NCBI RefSeq assembly: GCF_016765585.1
Contig: NZ_JAESWC010000001.1
Coordinates: 124,001 to 188,000, forward strand
Length of the DNA stretch: 64,000 nucleotides
DNA from: Clostridium rhizosphaerae
Lineage (GTDB): Bacteria; Bacillota; Clostridia; Clostridiales; Clostridiaceae
Direction of reading: 5' to 3'
Made by a program: the position numbers and the translations under genes. The stretch's first letter is position 1, and each line of letters starts with the position of its first letter. Shown in pieces: positions 42,561 through 51,192 of this stretch. Below the pieces are notes generated by a model, which saw nothing but the letters and a program-made list of their open reading frames with translations, was not told where the DNA came from and searched no databases.

Positions 42561-44762
42561 CTAAGCTATTCTGTCTAGCAGTGGAGTCAGCTTTCCTGTG
42601 TAGTATACACTTAACTTATGAAGTGCTCTTGTGCAGGCTGTATAAAACAGCAGTCTTTCCTCTTCGCAGCTGTAGTTTTCATCTCCTGCATTATAGATAA
42701 GTACTACGTCAAACTCCAGACCCTTTGCAAGATGGGCGGGTATAACAAGGGCGCCGTTTATATACTCATCATCATCTTTTATTAGAGCTTTAACCTCTGT
42801 TTTGTCTTTTAAGAAGCTGTATACTCTGTCTGCTTCCTTTGTAGTTCTTGTTATAATGCCAATGGATTTATACCCCTGCTCCCTGTACATTTCAATATCT
42901 CTAAGAATTCTTTCATTTATAGGCTCTTCATCATTAAAACCAAGCACTATTGGCTTATCCCCTCTTCTTTCCACATACTCTGCATTGACCTCATGATTGA
43001 GAATCCTTCTTGAAAACTCAGTAATCTCCATTGTAGATCTATAGCTCTTCGTAAGGTTTATTATGCAGGTATTATCCTGTGGAAATATATGCGAAATATT
43101 ATCATAGCTCCCCACATTCATAAATGGATTAATGGATTGATTAAGATCTCCCAGCATTGTTATACTTGCTTGATTAAAAAGCTGATAAAAGATTTCATAC
43201 TGCAGAGGTGTGTAGTCTTGAGCTTCGTCTATAATTACATATTTAATGTCCGAGGTTTTAGGAAGGTCACCAAAAACCCCTTTTAGATATAACAGCGGGG
43301 GCTGGTCCTCGTAGTTAAGAATGTTAGCTCCTAAATTCTTTAAGGTATATTCTTTGACTTCACTGTCTAGATTTTTAAACAGCTTCCTGTATATATTCAT
43401 TAAATCAAACCTTGTAATCCTGCTAACTTCCTCATATATATTCTTTGTTTCTTCCCTAACTGAAGCAATAGCTTTTTCTTTAGCTTCCATCTCATCTACA
43501 AAAGAACCTGTATTCCAAAGTTCATCATAAATTTCATTTATCCTTTCTTTTTCAAAAGGCTTTAGAAGGAATAAAGCTCTTTCTTTAATCTTATCAAGCC
43601 TTCTTTTGAAAGGAAGGTTTATATAATCCTTATAATACAGCTCCTCAAGTTCATTTTTAGATATTACTAATTTATCTCTAAAGACTATATCCTTAAAGTT
43701 TCTACCAGCCTTTTCTACTTTTGCTGCATATTGCTTTAGTACATCTATAAACTCAAGTGAAGACTTGTATTTTATATTTTTAATTCTCTTTTCATAATCC
43801 AAATGCTTTTTTGAGGTAAGAATATATTCCATCATATCAGAATAATTTTCTTTAATAAATTTATTCCCTAAAGCCTTATGCATATATTCCTTAAAGGTTG
43901 TCTGGAGCATGTTGTCTTCTCCAAGCTGAGGCAGAACGTTTGATATATAATCATTAAAGATATCATTGGGTGAAAATATTACTATATTTTGAGGCGTTAT
44001 CTTAGCGCGGTGCTTATAAAGAAGATATGCTATTCTATGAAGAGCAATAGAGGTTTTTCCGCTTCCTGCAGGCCCCTGAACAATTAGGTTTTTGTATTCT
44101 TCATTGCGGATTACCTTGTTCTGCTCCATTTGAATAGTTGTTACTATGGCCTTCATCTTATTGTCGGTGCTTTTACCTAAAATGTCCTGGAGTATTTCAT
44201 CATCTATCTTAAGGTTACTGTCAAACATATATTCAATATTGCCATTACTTATTTTATACTGTCTTTTTAAGGTCAGCTCTCCTTCTATAGTCCCTTCAGG
44301 ACATTTATAGCTTGCCTTTCCTATTTCATAATCATAAAACATGCTTGAAGCCGGAGCTCTCCAGTCATAAATAAGAAAATCATAATCTTCATTTATAAGA
44401 TTTGATAATCCAATATAGCACTTCTCAACTTTATCCTCCCCGTTTTCAAGAAAATCAATTCTTCCAAAATAGGGAGACTTAAGCATTCTCTCATAGGTTT
44501 CCTGAAGCCTTCTTGTAATTTCATGATTTCTCTTTTGATATTTCATTCTGTCGATGAAGCCCATAAAACTTACAATCTGCTCCAGACCGTTGGTTACAGA
44601 AACAGAGCCGAGCTCCTCCCATAACTCCTTTTGAGTTTCAAGTGCATCTTTTCTAAACCTATCCTTGTAGTGAAGCTTTTCGTCAAGCTGCCTTTGTGCC
44701 TCTTTAAGTACCTTCTGAAGCCATTCCTTTTCTGATTTCCATTCAAAGTCGTTAATGCTCAT
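42561..44762 (-). CDS. helD: RNA polymerase recycling motor HelD / UvrD-like helicase
   Basis: The 733-residue protein has the HelD layout: an N-terminal coiled coil (residues 1-80), a helicase 1A domain with Walker A VQGPAGSGKTS near 228, a long inserted region (about 290-500), the Walker B motif VIIDEAQDYTPLQYE, YRSTMEITEF, and the C-terminal motif AHLAKGLEFDVVLIYN. HelD removes stalled RNA polymerase from DNA by ATP hydrolysis. The GGAGG ten bases before the ATG marks the start. It is a single-gene unit. Confidence 0.9.
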   Translation of the reverse strand: MSINDFEWKSEKEWLQKVLKEAQRQLDEKLHYKDRFRKDALETQKELWEELGSVSVTNGLEQIVSFMGFIDRMKYQKRNHEITRRLQETYERMLKSPYFGRIDFLENGEDKVEKCYIGLSNLINEDYDFLIYDWRAPASSMFYDYEIGKASYKCPEGTIEGELTLKRQYKISNGNIEYMFDSNLKIDDEILQDILGKSTDNKMKAIVTTIQMEQNKVIRNEEYKNLIVQGPAGSGKTSIALHRIAYLLYKHRAKITPQNIVIFSPNDIFNDYISNVLPQLGEDNMLQTTFKEYMHKALGNKFIKENYSDMMEYILTSKKHLDYEKRIKNIKYKSSLEFIDVLKQYAAKVEKAGRNFKDIVFRDKLVISKNELEELYYKDYINLPFKRRLDKIKERALFLLKPFEKERINEIYDELWNTGSFVDEMEAKEKAIASVREETKNIYEEVSRITRFDLMNIYRKLFKNLDSEVKEYTLKNLGANILNYEDQPPLLYLKGVFGDLPKTSDIKYVIIDEAQDYTPLQYEIFYQLFNQASITMLGDLNQSINPFMNVGSYDNISHIFPQDNTCIINLTKSYRSTMEITEFSRRILNHEVNAEYVERRGDKPIVLGFNDEEPINERILRDIEMYREQGYKSIGIITRTTKEADRVYSFLKDKTEVKALIKDDDEYINGALVIPAHLAKGLEFDVVLIYNAGDENYSCEEERLLFYTACTRALHKLSVYYTGKLTPLLDRIA

Positions 44763-44861
44763 ACCTACATCAGCCTCCTTTTAGTGTTTGAAGCCTTCAT
44801 AAAATGCTTTTTAAGTATACTCGCAAAATGACCTAAATAACAGTCTGTAAATATTTTTTTG

Positions 44862-44874
44862 GATATGGTATAAT
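44862..44874 (+). promoter_or_regulatory. Orphan extended -10 promoter, possible small RNA
   Basis: GATATGGTATAAT carries the same ATATGGTATAATTA core as the promoters at 17079, 18181 and 18945. On this strand no gene follows; the next hairpin is at 45001-45031. A transcript of about 150 bases could result, starting near a small GGAGA/TCTCC hairpin at 44882. Confidence 0.35.
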
Positions 44875-45000
44875 TAAAGTAGGGAGAGTAGATCTCCTAA
44901 TATAACCTGCCTTAATATGAAATTTACATACATTTAAAGATAGGTTCCTCTATATCATCTCACCCTTGTAAATTCCCACACTGTCAAAACTATAAATAAA

Positions 45001-45031
45001 AAGCCTTCATAATATAAAATTATGGAAGCTT
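45001..45031 (-). terminator. Terminator of the sigma-factor operon
   Basis: AAGCCTTCATAA and TTATGGAAGCTT pair with one mismatch; on the minus strand TTTTTATTTATAG follows. The stem overlaps the stop codon of the last gene. Confidence 0.75.
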
Positions 45032-45238
45032 ATTAGTGTCTTTATTTCTATTTAATATTATTCTTGTTACAATTAAATAAACAATAAGTGATTGAGGAAC
45101 GTTTATAAGGCCAAAAAGTCCCCAAAGCCAGTAGTACTTTTCCTCTCTTTTTCGTGCATCTGAAAATATCCAGGCAGCCTGTGCCAATAGTAAAGGGCTT
45201 ACAATAATCAAAACTAATATCAGCTGATTTCTTGTCAT
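45020..45238 (-). CDS. YxlE-like small membrane protein (PLDc_N type)
   Basis: The 72-residue protein has two membrane segments and the PLDc_N pattern (LAQAAWIFSDARKREEKYYW, then LWGLFGLINVPQSLIVYLIV). In B. subtilis the sigY operon contains YxlD and YxlE of this kind, which restrain sigma Y. It overlaps the preceding gene by four bases (ATGA). It is the third gene of the sigma operon. Confidence 0.8.
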   Translation of the reverse strand: MTRNQLILVLIIVSPLLLAQAAWIFSDARKREEKYYWLWGLFGLINVPQSLIVYLIVTRIILNRNKDTNKLP

Positions 45239-45633
45239 CTTTGAACCCCCTTTAGTTTAACCCTTGCAGCTATTGGTATTAGAGTTAGAGGAAGAAAAAC
45301 AGATATTGCAACTTCTGCATATATTATAATTTTTATATCTACATTAAATGCAAGGAAGATAAATGAAGATACTATTACGAGACAAATAGAAATAAAAATA
45401 AGGTATTCCTTTCTAAGCTTTTTCTTAGCTTTTATTGCCTCTGCATTATTTATAACTTCTAAAATATTAATATCCATAGGAAAATCTAAAGAATCTACTA
45501 TATCCATCTTTTCTAAGGAATTATTAAGCTTCTTGTTAAACAGCTCATCAGTCTCTGAAGTTAAATGTTCCGAATAAGAAGCTTCTTTATAATAGTTATC
45601 AATTATATTATTTTCTATGATGTCTTTCTTCAT
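45235..45633 (-). CDS. YxlC-like membrane protein, probable anti-sigma factor
   Basis: The 132-residue product has a cytoplasmic N-terminal part (residues 1-75, acidic with helices) and two membrane segments at 78-97 and 103-122, as in YxlC/DUF5345 proteins. It starts within the sigma factor stop (TAATG overlap), so the two are made together. I infer that the N-terminal part binds the sigma factor. Confidence 0.75.
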   Translation of the reverse strand: MKKDIIENNIIDNYYKEASYSEHLTSETDELFNKKLNNSLEKMDIVDSLDFPMDINILEVINNAEAIKAKKKLRKEYLIFISICLVIVSSFIFLAFNVDIKIIIYAEVAISVFLPLTLIPIAARVKLKGVQR

Positions 45634-46163
45634 TAGACCAGCTTCCTCCTCTCTAATTCATGAATTATATATTTTATAGTGTTATGAAGTCTTGAACGAA
45701 CTGTGCCAACAGGACAATCCAATATCTTTGCAATCTCTTCATATTTATAACCATAATAATGTTTTAGTATAAATACAGCTCTCTTTTCATAGGGTATAGC
45801 TTTTAAAATTTCTATAATATCCTTATACTGAAGCTTGCTTATAGTTAGCTCTTCGGGACTCATTTCCTTTGAAGGAATACACTCGTCTATGAGCTCAAGC
45901 TCTTTATTTTTTCGGAGGTAATCCCTATAAACATTAGTAGCTATTGTAATTAGCCAAGTTGAAAACTTTGCCTCTGGCTTAAATTTATGAATATTCAGCA
46001 CCGCCTTAAGCATGGCTTCTTGAATAATATCCTGAGAAAGTTCGGCATTGCCGGTCATTTTTATTATGTAACCTTTAAGCAGCGGAAGGTTATCAGAAAG
46101 AAGTGTATTAAGAGCACTTTTGTTTCCCTGCTTTGCTTTATTTATTAATTCTATTTCATACAA
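45633..46163 (-). CDS. ECF RNA polymerase sigma factor, SigY-like
   Basis: The 176-residue ECF sigma factor has region 2 (AELSQDIIQEAMLKAVLNIH, then FSTWLITIATNVYRDYLRK) and region 4 (AVFILKHYYGYKYEEIAKIL, then VGTVRSRLHN). Its operon (sigma, YxlC-like, YxlE-like) beside an ABC transporter matches the B. subtilis sigY-yxlCDEFG locus, although here the transporter is divergent. The start is TTG with GGAG five bases upstream. A promoter with the same -35/-10 elements lies before both this operon and the transporter, indicating autoregulation. Confidence 0.88.
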   Translation of the reverse strand: MYEIELINKAKQGNKSALNTLLSDNLPLLKGYIIKMTGNAELSQDIIQEAMLKAVLNIHKFKPEAKFSTWLITIATNVYRDYLRKNKELELIDECIPSKEMSPEELTISKLQYKDIIEILKAIPYEKRAVFILKHYYGYKYEEIAKILDCPVGTVRSRLHNTIKYIIHELERRKLV

Positions 46164-46193
46164 GCACTCTCCGCCTCACCTTCCTAATACTTT

Positions 46194-46218
46194 AACGTAT
46201 TTAAACGAAAAAAGTTCA
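46194..46218 (-). promoter_or_regulatory. ECF-type promoter of the sigma operon
   Basis: On the minus strand TGAAC (46214-46218), 16 bases, then CGTT (46194-46197). It shares TGAACTTTTTTC and TACGTT at identical spacing with the divergent promoter at 46318. The start of transcription would be about 24 bases before the TTG codon. Confidence 0.75.
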
Positions 46219-46317
46219 TCTACTGAAATAAGTATATTATTAATTATTATTATTATTCAAGTGATTATTATATATTAATTCTCTTTCATATGCTTATCTA
46301 ATAAATTAAATATTTTT

Positions 46318-46342
46318 TGAACTTTTTTCACGATTGTACGTT
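46318..46342 (+). promoter_or_regulatory. ECF-type promoter of the ABC exporter operon
   Basis: TGAAC (46318-46322), 16 bases, CGTT (46339-46342): the same elements and spacing as the sigma operon promoter. The leader of about 150 bases contains repeat copy C. This places the exporter in the regulon of the neighbouring sigma factor. The rest of the 339-bp gap between the operons is AT-rich with nothing else visible. Confidence 0.75.
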
Positions 46343-46391
46343 TAATAATTGTAAAAATAAAGTTGTTAATGGAGTTTAATGGATAGATTCT

Positions 46392-46496
46392 CAGTGTTTC
46401 GAGTGAAGGGAGGTTAAAGGTCTAAATGACCTTTAACGGGTAGTTTGCGAGTGATAACGAGCGTCTTAAACTACCCAGTGTTTCGAGTGAAAGGAG
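46392..46496 (+). repeat. SD-flanked hairpin repeat, copy C
   Basis: The unit is bounded by direct repeats CAGTGTTTCGAGTGAA (46392 and 46476), each running into AAGGGAGG or AAAGGAG. Inside are hairpin 1 (GTTAAAGGTC, loop TAAAT, GACCTTTAAC) and hairpin 2 (GGGTAGTTT ... AAACTACCC), both perfect. The last AAAGGAG is the ribosome site of the ATPase gene at 46503. Confidence 0.88.
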
Positions 46497-46502
46497 AAAA
46501 AA

Positions 46503-47420
46503 ATGAATGCAATAAATGTAGAAAATCTTAAAAAGTCCTATGACGGTCAGACTAATGCTTTAAACAATATAAGTTTAAGCATACCAAAAGGTGAGATATT
46601 TGGCTTTCTTGGCCCTAATGGTTCGGGGAAGACCACTACAGTTAGAATTCTTAATGGAATTCTTTCAAAAACCTCAGGGCATGCTGAAATCTTAGGAATA
46701 CCTGTGGGGGAAAATAATCTTGAGATTCACAGATTATGCGGGGTAATGACTGAAAGTTCCTCCTGTTATGAAAATCTTACTGCAGAGCAAAATCTTATGT
46801 TCTTTGGGAGAATGCATGGAATTGAAGAAAAAGCGCTTAAAGAACGTACTGGTTTTATATTAAAAAGACTAGAGCTATTTGATGTAAAAGATAAAAAGGT
46901 AAAGTCTTTCAGTACAGGAATGAGAAAGAGAGTTTCCTTAGCACTGGCCTTAGTTCACAATCCTCAAATTTTATTTCTTGATGAACCTACTTCCGGACTG
47001 GACCCGGAAAATGCGCTAAATGTTACTAGGCTTATAAAAGAACTCGCAGAGGAAAATCAGGTTACGATCTTTCTTTGTACCCATCAATTAAAATATGCTG
47101 AAGATATTTGTACACTTTATGGTTTTATAAACAATGGCAATGTCCTTGGCTTAGGCAGCTTTGACGAGCTTGCTTCAAGAAAAAATGCTTCCCTTCAATT
47201 AAAAATCAGAGGCAAAAATATTTCTGATAAGTTTGGATTTATCCATGAAGGTAATGATATGTACAGCAAAGCTATTTTAGGAGACAAAGATGTAAATACT
47301 CTACTGCAAGGTATACTGACAAGTGGCGGAGAAATTTATGAAGCAGTGCAGCAAAAATGGTCACTAGAACAACTGTACTTTAAATACATCAAAGGTACAT
47401 CCGAGGATGTAACCATTTAG
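46503..47420 (+). CDS. ABC exporter ATP-binding protein (YxlF-like)
   Basis: The 305-residue ATPase has Walker A GPNGSGKTT near 40, signature SFSTGMRKRVSLALAL, Walker B ILFLDEPTSGLDPE and switch His in CTHQLKYAED. The type (ABC-2 exporter ATPase with a 90-residue C-terminal extension) fits YxlF and drug or peptide exporters. It is co-transcribed with the permease after 17 bases and is preceded by the ECF promoter and repeat copy C, whose end supplies its ribosome site. Confidence 0.9.
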   Translation: MNAINVENLKKSYDGQTNALNNISLSIPKGEIFGFLGPNGSGKTTTVRILNGILSKTSGHAEILGIPVGENNLEIHRLCGVMTESSSCYENLTAEQNLMFFGRMHGIEEKALKERTGFILKRLELFDVKDKKVKSFSTGMRKRVSLALALVHNPQILFLDEPTSGLDPENALNVTRLIKELAEENQVTIFLCTHQLKYAEDICTLYGFINNGNVLGLGSFDELASRKNASLQLKIRGKNISDKFGFIHEGNDMYSKAILGDKDVNTLLQGILTSGGEIYEAVQQKWSLEQLYFKYIKGTSEDVTI

Positions 47421-47437
47421 ACTTAGGAGGGTAGAAA

Positions 47438-48232
47438 ATGAATAGAAGTGAAAAAGCCTTGATAGATAAAGATATAAATGAAATAACAAGTTCAAAACAG
47501 GTTATTATGCCTATGACTATTGTACCAATTGTGCTGATGGTAATTATACCACTGGCAATACTTATAGGTGCCAGCTTTATTGGAAAGGATTCAAGCATGA
47601 TCACAAAGCTTGGTCCTCTTATAAAAAAATTACCTTCTGAGTATACAGCCTATACTCCGGCACAGCTTTTAATAAAAGTAACCATAAATTATATGTTTCC
47701 ATCTTACTTTCTAATAATTCCAATAATGTGCTCAGGAGTTATCGGAGCCAGCAGCTTTGTGGGAGAAAAGGAACATAAAACTATGGAGTCTCTTCTTTAC
47801 ACGCCAATATCTATGGAACAGCTTTTAAGGGCTAAGATTTTAGGAGTTTTTATTCCATCTTATATCATAACCTTGCTTTCCTTTATAGTCTTTGGCATTG
47901 TATTTAATATAGGAGGGTTCATATATTTTGGAGGGCTTATTTTCCCTGATATAAAATGGCTCATAATTATACTATGGATTTCACCTGCAATCAATTTGTT
48001 ATCCCTAATATTTACTGTGATGGTATCTGCAAAATCAGAAACCTTCCAAGAAGCCCAGCAGGTAAGTGGTCTTCTTGTTCTTCCAGTGCTTCTTTTATTG
48101 GTAGGTCAAATGACAGGTGTATTACTCCTTAGCAGCCTTGCAATGTTTATAGGGGGCGGAGTTCTCCTAGTACTTGATTATATATTGATAAAAAGGATTT
48201 CCTCTAAGTTTATTGCAGAGAAACTAATTTAA
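47438..48232 (+). CDS. ABC-2 type permease (YxlG-like)
   Basis: The 264-residue permease has six membrane segments and the ABC-2 family block GASSFVGEKEHKTMESLLYT followed by PISMEQLLRAKILGVF. It forms the exporter with the ATPase upstream. The substrate is unknown; in B. subtilis the sigY locus is linked to stress and a toxic peptide. TAGGAGGG before the ATG supports the start. A strong terminator follows. Confidence 0.88.
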   Translation: MNRSEKALIDKDINEITSSKQVIMPMTIVPIVLMVIIPLAILIGASFIGKDSSMITKLGPLIKKLPSEYTAYTPAQLLIKVTINYMFPSYFLIIPIMCSGVIGASSFVGEKEHKTMESLLYTPISMEQLLRAKILGVFIPSYIITLLSFIVFGIVFNIGGFIYFGGLIFPDIKWLIIILWISPAINLLSLIFTVMVSAKSETFQEAQQVSGLLVLPVLLLLVGQMTGVLLLSSLAMFIGGGVLLVLDYILIKRISSKFIAEKLI

Positions 48233-48262
48233 AGCAGCACTAGGCTTCTCATAAAAACTACA

Positions 48263-48285
48263 GCCGTATCTTAATCAGGTACGGC
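48263..48285 (+). terminator. Terminator after the exporter operon
   Basis: GCCGTA and TACGGC with an 11-base loop, followed by TTTTTTATTT. It separates the exporter from tldD. Confidence 0.85.
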
Positions 48286-48415
48286 TTTTTTATTTGTTTC
48301 TTATTAAAGCTTCATGAAATATTAATTTTGCAGCTACTTCAATAGATAAACAAAATTTCTATAATATTTCTTTCACTTCCACCACATATTGTAAAATGAT
48401 ATAATATTTGTATTG

Positions 48416-48506
48416 AAAGGAGGCTAAAGTCCTAAATGGACTTTAGCGGGTAGTCTGCGAGTGGGAACGAGCGTTTTAGACTGCCCAGTGTTCCGACAAA
48501 AGGAGG
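48416..48506 (+). repeat. SD-flanked hairpin repeat, copy D (cleanest copy)
   Basis: It is bounded by AAAGGAGG (48416-48423) and AAAAGGAGG (48498-48506). Hairpin 1 is GCTAAAGTCC, TAAAT, GGACTTTAGC; hairpin 2 is GGGTAGTCT ... AGACTGCCC with one G-T pair. The tail is AGTGTTCCGAC. A TATAAT at 48400-48405 would place the RNA start a few bases before the unit, so the unit would form nearly the whole tldD leader. Confidence 0.9.
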
Positions 48507-48514
48507 AATTAAAT

Positions 48515-49894
48515 TTGATTCTAAAAAACTTAAACAAGTATTCAAGCTTTATATCTCAATATACCGAGCTGAGAGTTCAGGAGAATAGGACACTTAATAT
48601 AACCTTCCTGAATGGAAATTTAGTAGGAAACGCTAAGGATATTACAAATGGGGTTAGTGCGAGAACATATAAAGGAGGTTCCTGGGGCTTTGCTTCCAGT
48701 GCCGAGGTTGACGAAGAAAGTATAAAATCTGTAATAAAAGCAGCTAGTGATAATGCTGTTTTCCTTGATTCCAGAGAGAAAAGAAACAAAGCGTTTTTTA
48801 ATGGAACAGCAGATTCCTTTGAAAAAAACTTTGGCACACAGAAGACAAGATTATCACAGCAGGAGATTATGGATTTCATAAGAGAAGTTGATTCCTATAT
48901 GGCATCCAAGTATCCAAACCTAAGCGAAAGAGTTGTTAGCCTTAGATGTCTTGACATGGAAAAATCGCTCATAACCTCTGATGGTGCTTGCCTTTATTCT
49001 CTTTTGCCTCGTTCTAACTTTATTATCTCTATGACTGTAGTAAAAAATGAGGAACCTATAAGTTTATACGATGTTTTCGGAGGACTTGGCCAGTTTGAAG
49101 ATAACTTTTCATCTCCAAAGGACTTTTACAAAAAAATAGACAGCTTATATGAACACTTAATAAATAAAAGTGAAGGTATTTATGCTGAAGCAGGCTTAAA
49201 GGAATGTGTGCTGCATCCTAACTTAGCTGGAATTCTTGCACATGAAGCTATTGGACATACTACAGAAGCTGACCTCGTACTTGGGGGTTCAATTGCAGGA
49301 AGCTATATGAATAAGCAGGTGGCAAGCCCTCTTGTAAGCCTTGTTGACTATGCTCATACCTATGAGGGGAAAATATGCCCTGTTCCTATTTTTATGGATG
49401 ATGAAGGAACTACAGCAGAAGATGTTGTTATCATAGAAAATGGAACTCTTAAAGGATATATGCACAACAAAGAAAGTGCAAGGCATTTTGGGGATGTTCC
49501 AAAGGGCAATGCAAGAGCTTTTAAATTTAATGATGAGCCCCTTATAAGAATGAGAAATACCGCAATTCTTCCCGGAACAAGCAAGCTTGAGGACATGATT
49601 GCCTCCATAGAAGATGGCTATTATCTTATGAATACAAACAATGGTCAGGCTGATACAACAAGCGAGTTCATGTTTGGGATTGTGCTGGGCTATGAAATAA
49701 AGAACGGCAGGCTTGGAAGAGCTATAAAAGATACAACTATATCAGGAATTGCCTTTGATGTTTTAAAGAGTACAACTATGGTTTCCGATGATATGGTTTG
49801 GCTAAACGGCGGAATGTGCGGCAAGAAACAGCCTATAACTGTTGGAATGGGCGGCCCTGCCATCAAATGCAAAGTTAATATAGGGGGTAGATAA
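48515..49894 (+). CDS. tldD: TldD metalloprotease subunit
   Basis: The 459-residue TldD has the zinc motif HExxxH in LAHEAIGHTTEADLVLGG and the conserved C-terminal NGGMCGKKQP segment. TldD and TldE form a peptidase that trims peptides, including microcin-type RiPPs. The TTG start at 48515 is eight bases after AAAAGGAGG, which is the end of repeat copy D; the frame stays open further upstream through the repeat, but no ribosome site supports an earlier start. tldE follows after one base. Confidence 0.9.
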   Translation: MILKNLNKYSSFISQYTELRVQENRTLNITFLNGNLVGNAKDITNGVSARTYKGGSWGFASSAEVDEESIKSVIKAASDNAVFLDSREKRNKAFFNGTADSFEKNFGTQKTRLSQQEIMDFIREVDSYMASKYPNLSERVVSLRCLDMEKSLITSDGACLYSLLPRSNFIISMTVVKNEEPISLYDVFGGLGQFEDNFSSPKDFYKKIDSLYEHLINKSEGIYAEAGLKECVLHPNLAGILAHEAIGHTTEADLVLGGSIAGSYMNKQVASPLVSLVDYAHTYEGKICPVPIFMDDEGTTAEDVVIIENGTLKGYMHNKESARHFGDVPKGNARAFKFNDEPLIRMRNTAILPGTSKLEDMIASIEDGYYLMNTNNGQADTTSEFMFGIVLGYEIKNGRLGRAIKDTTISGIAFDVLKSTTMVSDDMVWLNGGMCGKKQPITVGMGGPAIKCKVNIGGR

Positions 49895-49895
49895 C

Positions 49896-51191
49896 ATGAT
49901 AGATAGAGAAATAGTAAGCTATTGCCTAAATTCTCTTAAAGATTTTGGAGCAGATAAGGCTCAATGCATGCTGTATAGAAATAAAAAATATGAAATGAAT
50001 GTTGAAAGCGGAGCAATATCACTTTTACGTACTACCCTTGATACTGCTTTGGTTTTAACCGTAATAAAGGATAATAAGAAAGGCACCATTTCTATAAATA
50101 AAACCGATGAAGCTTCAATAAAGGAAGCGGTAAAAACTGTTTTTGAATTAAGCTCAAACTCAGATGCTGACGAAGCTTACGATATAGCTCCTTATCAGGC
50201 ACCTAAGGAATTTACAAATGGAGACAGCGAGCCTGTCATGGACAGAATGTATGATCTTCTCAAAAGTTATATAAGAACTGTTAAAGAAAATTATCCATCT
50301 ATAAATCTCATGGATACCATTATGTCCTTTGATTCAGGTGTTATGTATTTAGCAAATTCTAATGGAGTAAATTTTAAAGAGTCCACAGGAGTATATAACT
50401 TCAGCTCTATGTTTGCTGCTAAGGAAGGAGAAAAGAGTTCCTCCTTTAATGCCAGCGGAAGTTCAATGCTCAAACTGGAAAAGGAATTAATGGACTGCGG
50501 AAGTGTAAAGACTCTCTTAAAGCAATCTGTTGAACAACTAGATACAAAAACCTTAGAAGGAAAATTCCAAGGAGATGTTATTATAACTCCAGATTGCCTA
50601 AGCGAGCTTTTAAATGCATATATTGATACCTTCTTAAGAGACGGCTCCTTAATATCAGGAACAAGCATACTTAAGGATAAGCTGAACGAAAAGGTTGCAA
50701 GTGAAGTACTTTCAATACATTCAAAGCCTGTTTCTAAGGAAATAAGCGATGGCTATCATGTAACCTCTGAGGGTTTTGAAGCTGAGGATGTGACAATAAT
50801 TGATACTGGAATTTTAAAGAGCTTTATGCTAAGCAATTACGGCTCAAAGAAAACTGGTCGTGAGAGAGCTAAAAATGAAGGTGGCTGTTATGTTATAGAT
50901 CCTGGAACAGAAAGCTTTAATGATATTGTTAAAGGTATTGAAAAAGGCATACTGCTTGCAAGATTTTCTGGCGGTCAGCCAAGCTCCAACGGCGACTTCT
51001 CAGGAGTTGCAAAAAACAGCTACTATATAGAAAACGGAGAAATTAAATATCCTATAAGTGAAACTATGGTTTCCGGAAATCTTTATGAAGCCTTCAATAA
51101 TATAAGGAGAATTTCATCTGAAACAATAGACTACGGCTCTACAGTTCTACCTTATATATGTGTTTCAGGGATAACTATTTCTGGAAAATAA
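49896..51191 (+). CDS. tldE: TldE/PmbA family subunit
   Basis: The 431-residue partner of TldD belongs to the same fold but lacks the HExxxH zinc site, as usual. The C-terminal segment LARFSGGQPSSNGDFSGVAK is typical. It starts one base after the tldD stop with GGGGG about seven bases before the ATG. The pair may mature a peptide; no precursor gene was seen next to it, though the SigY-type exporter is immediately upstream. Confidence 0.9.
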   Translation: MIDREIVSYCLNSLKDFGADKAQCMLYRNKKYEMNVESGAISLLRTTLDTALVLTVIKDNKKGTISINKTDEASIKEAVKTVFELSSNSDADEAYDIAPYQAPKEFTNGDSEPVMDRMYDLLKSYIRTVKENYPSINLMDTIMSFDSGVMYLANSNGVNFKESTGVYNFSSMFAAKEGEKSSSFNASGSSMLKLEKELMDCGSVKTLLKQSVEQLDTKTLEGKFQGDVIITPDCLSELLNAYIDTFLRDGSLISGTSILKDKLNEKVASEVLSIHSKPVSKEISDGYHVTSEGFEAEDVTIIDTGILKSFMLSNYGSKKTGRERAKNEGGCYVIDPGTESFNDIVKGIEKGILLARFSGGQPSSNGDFSGVAKNSYYIENGEIKYPISETMVSGNLYEAFNNIRRISSETIDYGSTVLPYICVSGITISGK

Positions 51192-51192
51192 T

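Noticed and set aside
48461-48514. Upstream extension of the tldD reading frame through repeat copy D
   Set aside because: The extension is translation of the repeat itself. The strong ribosome site at its end fits the TTG at 48515 and the family N-terminus.
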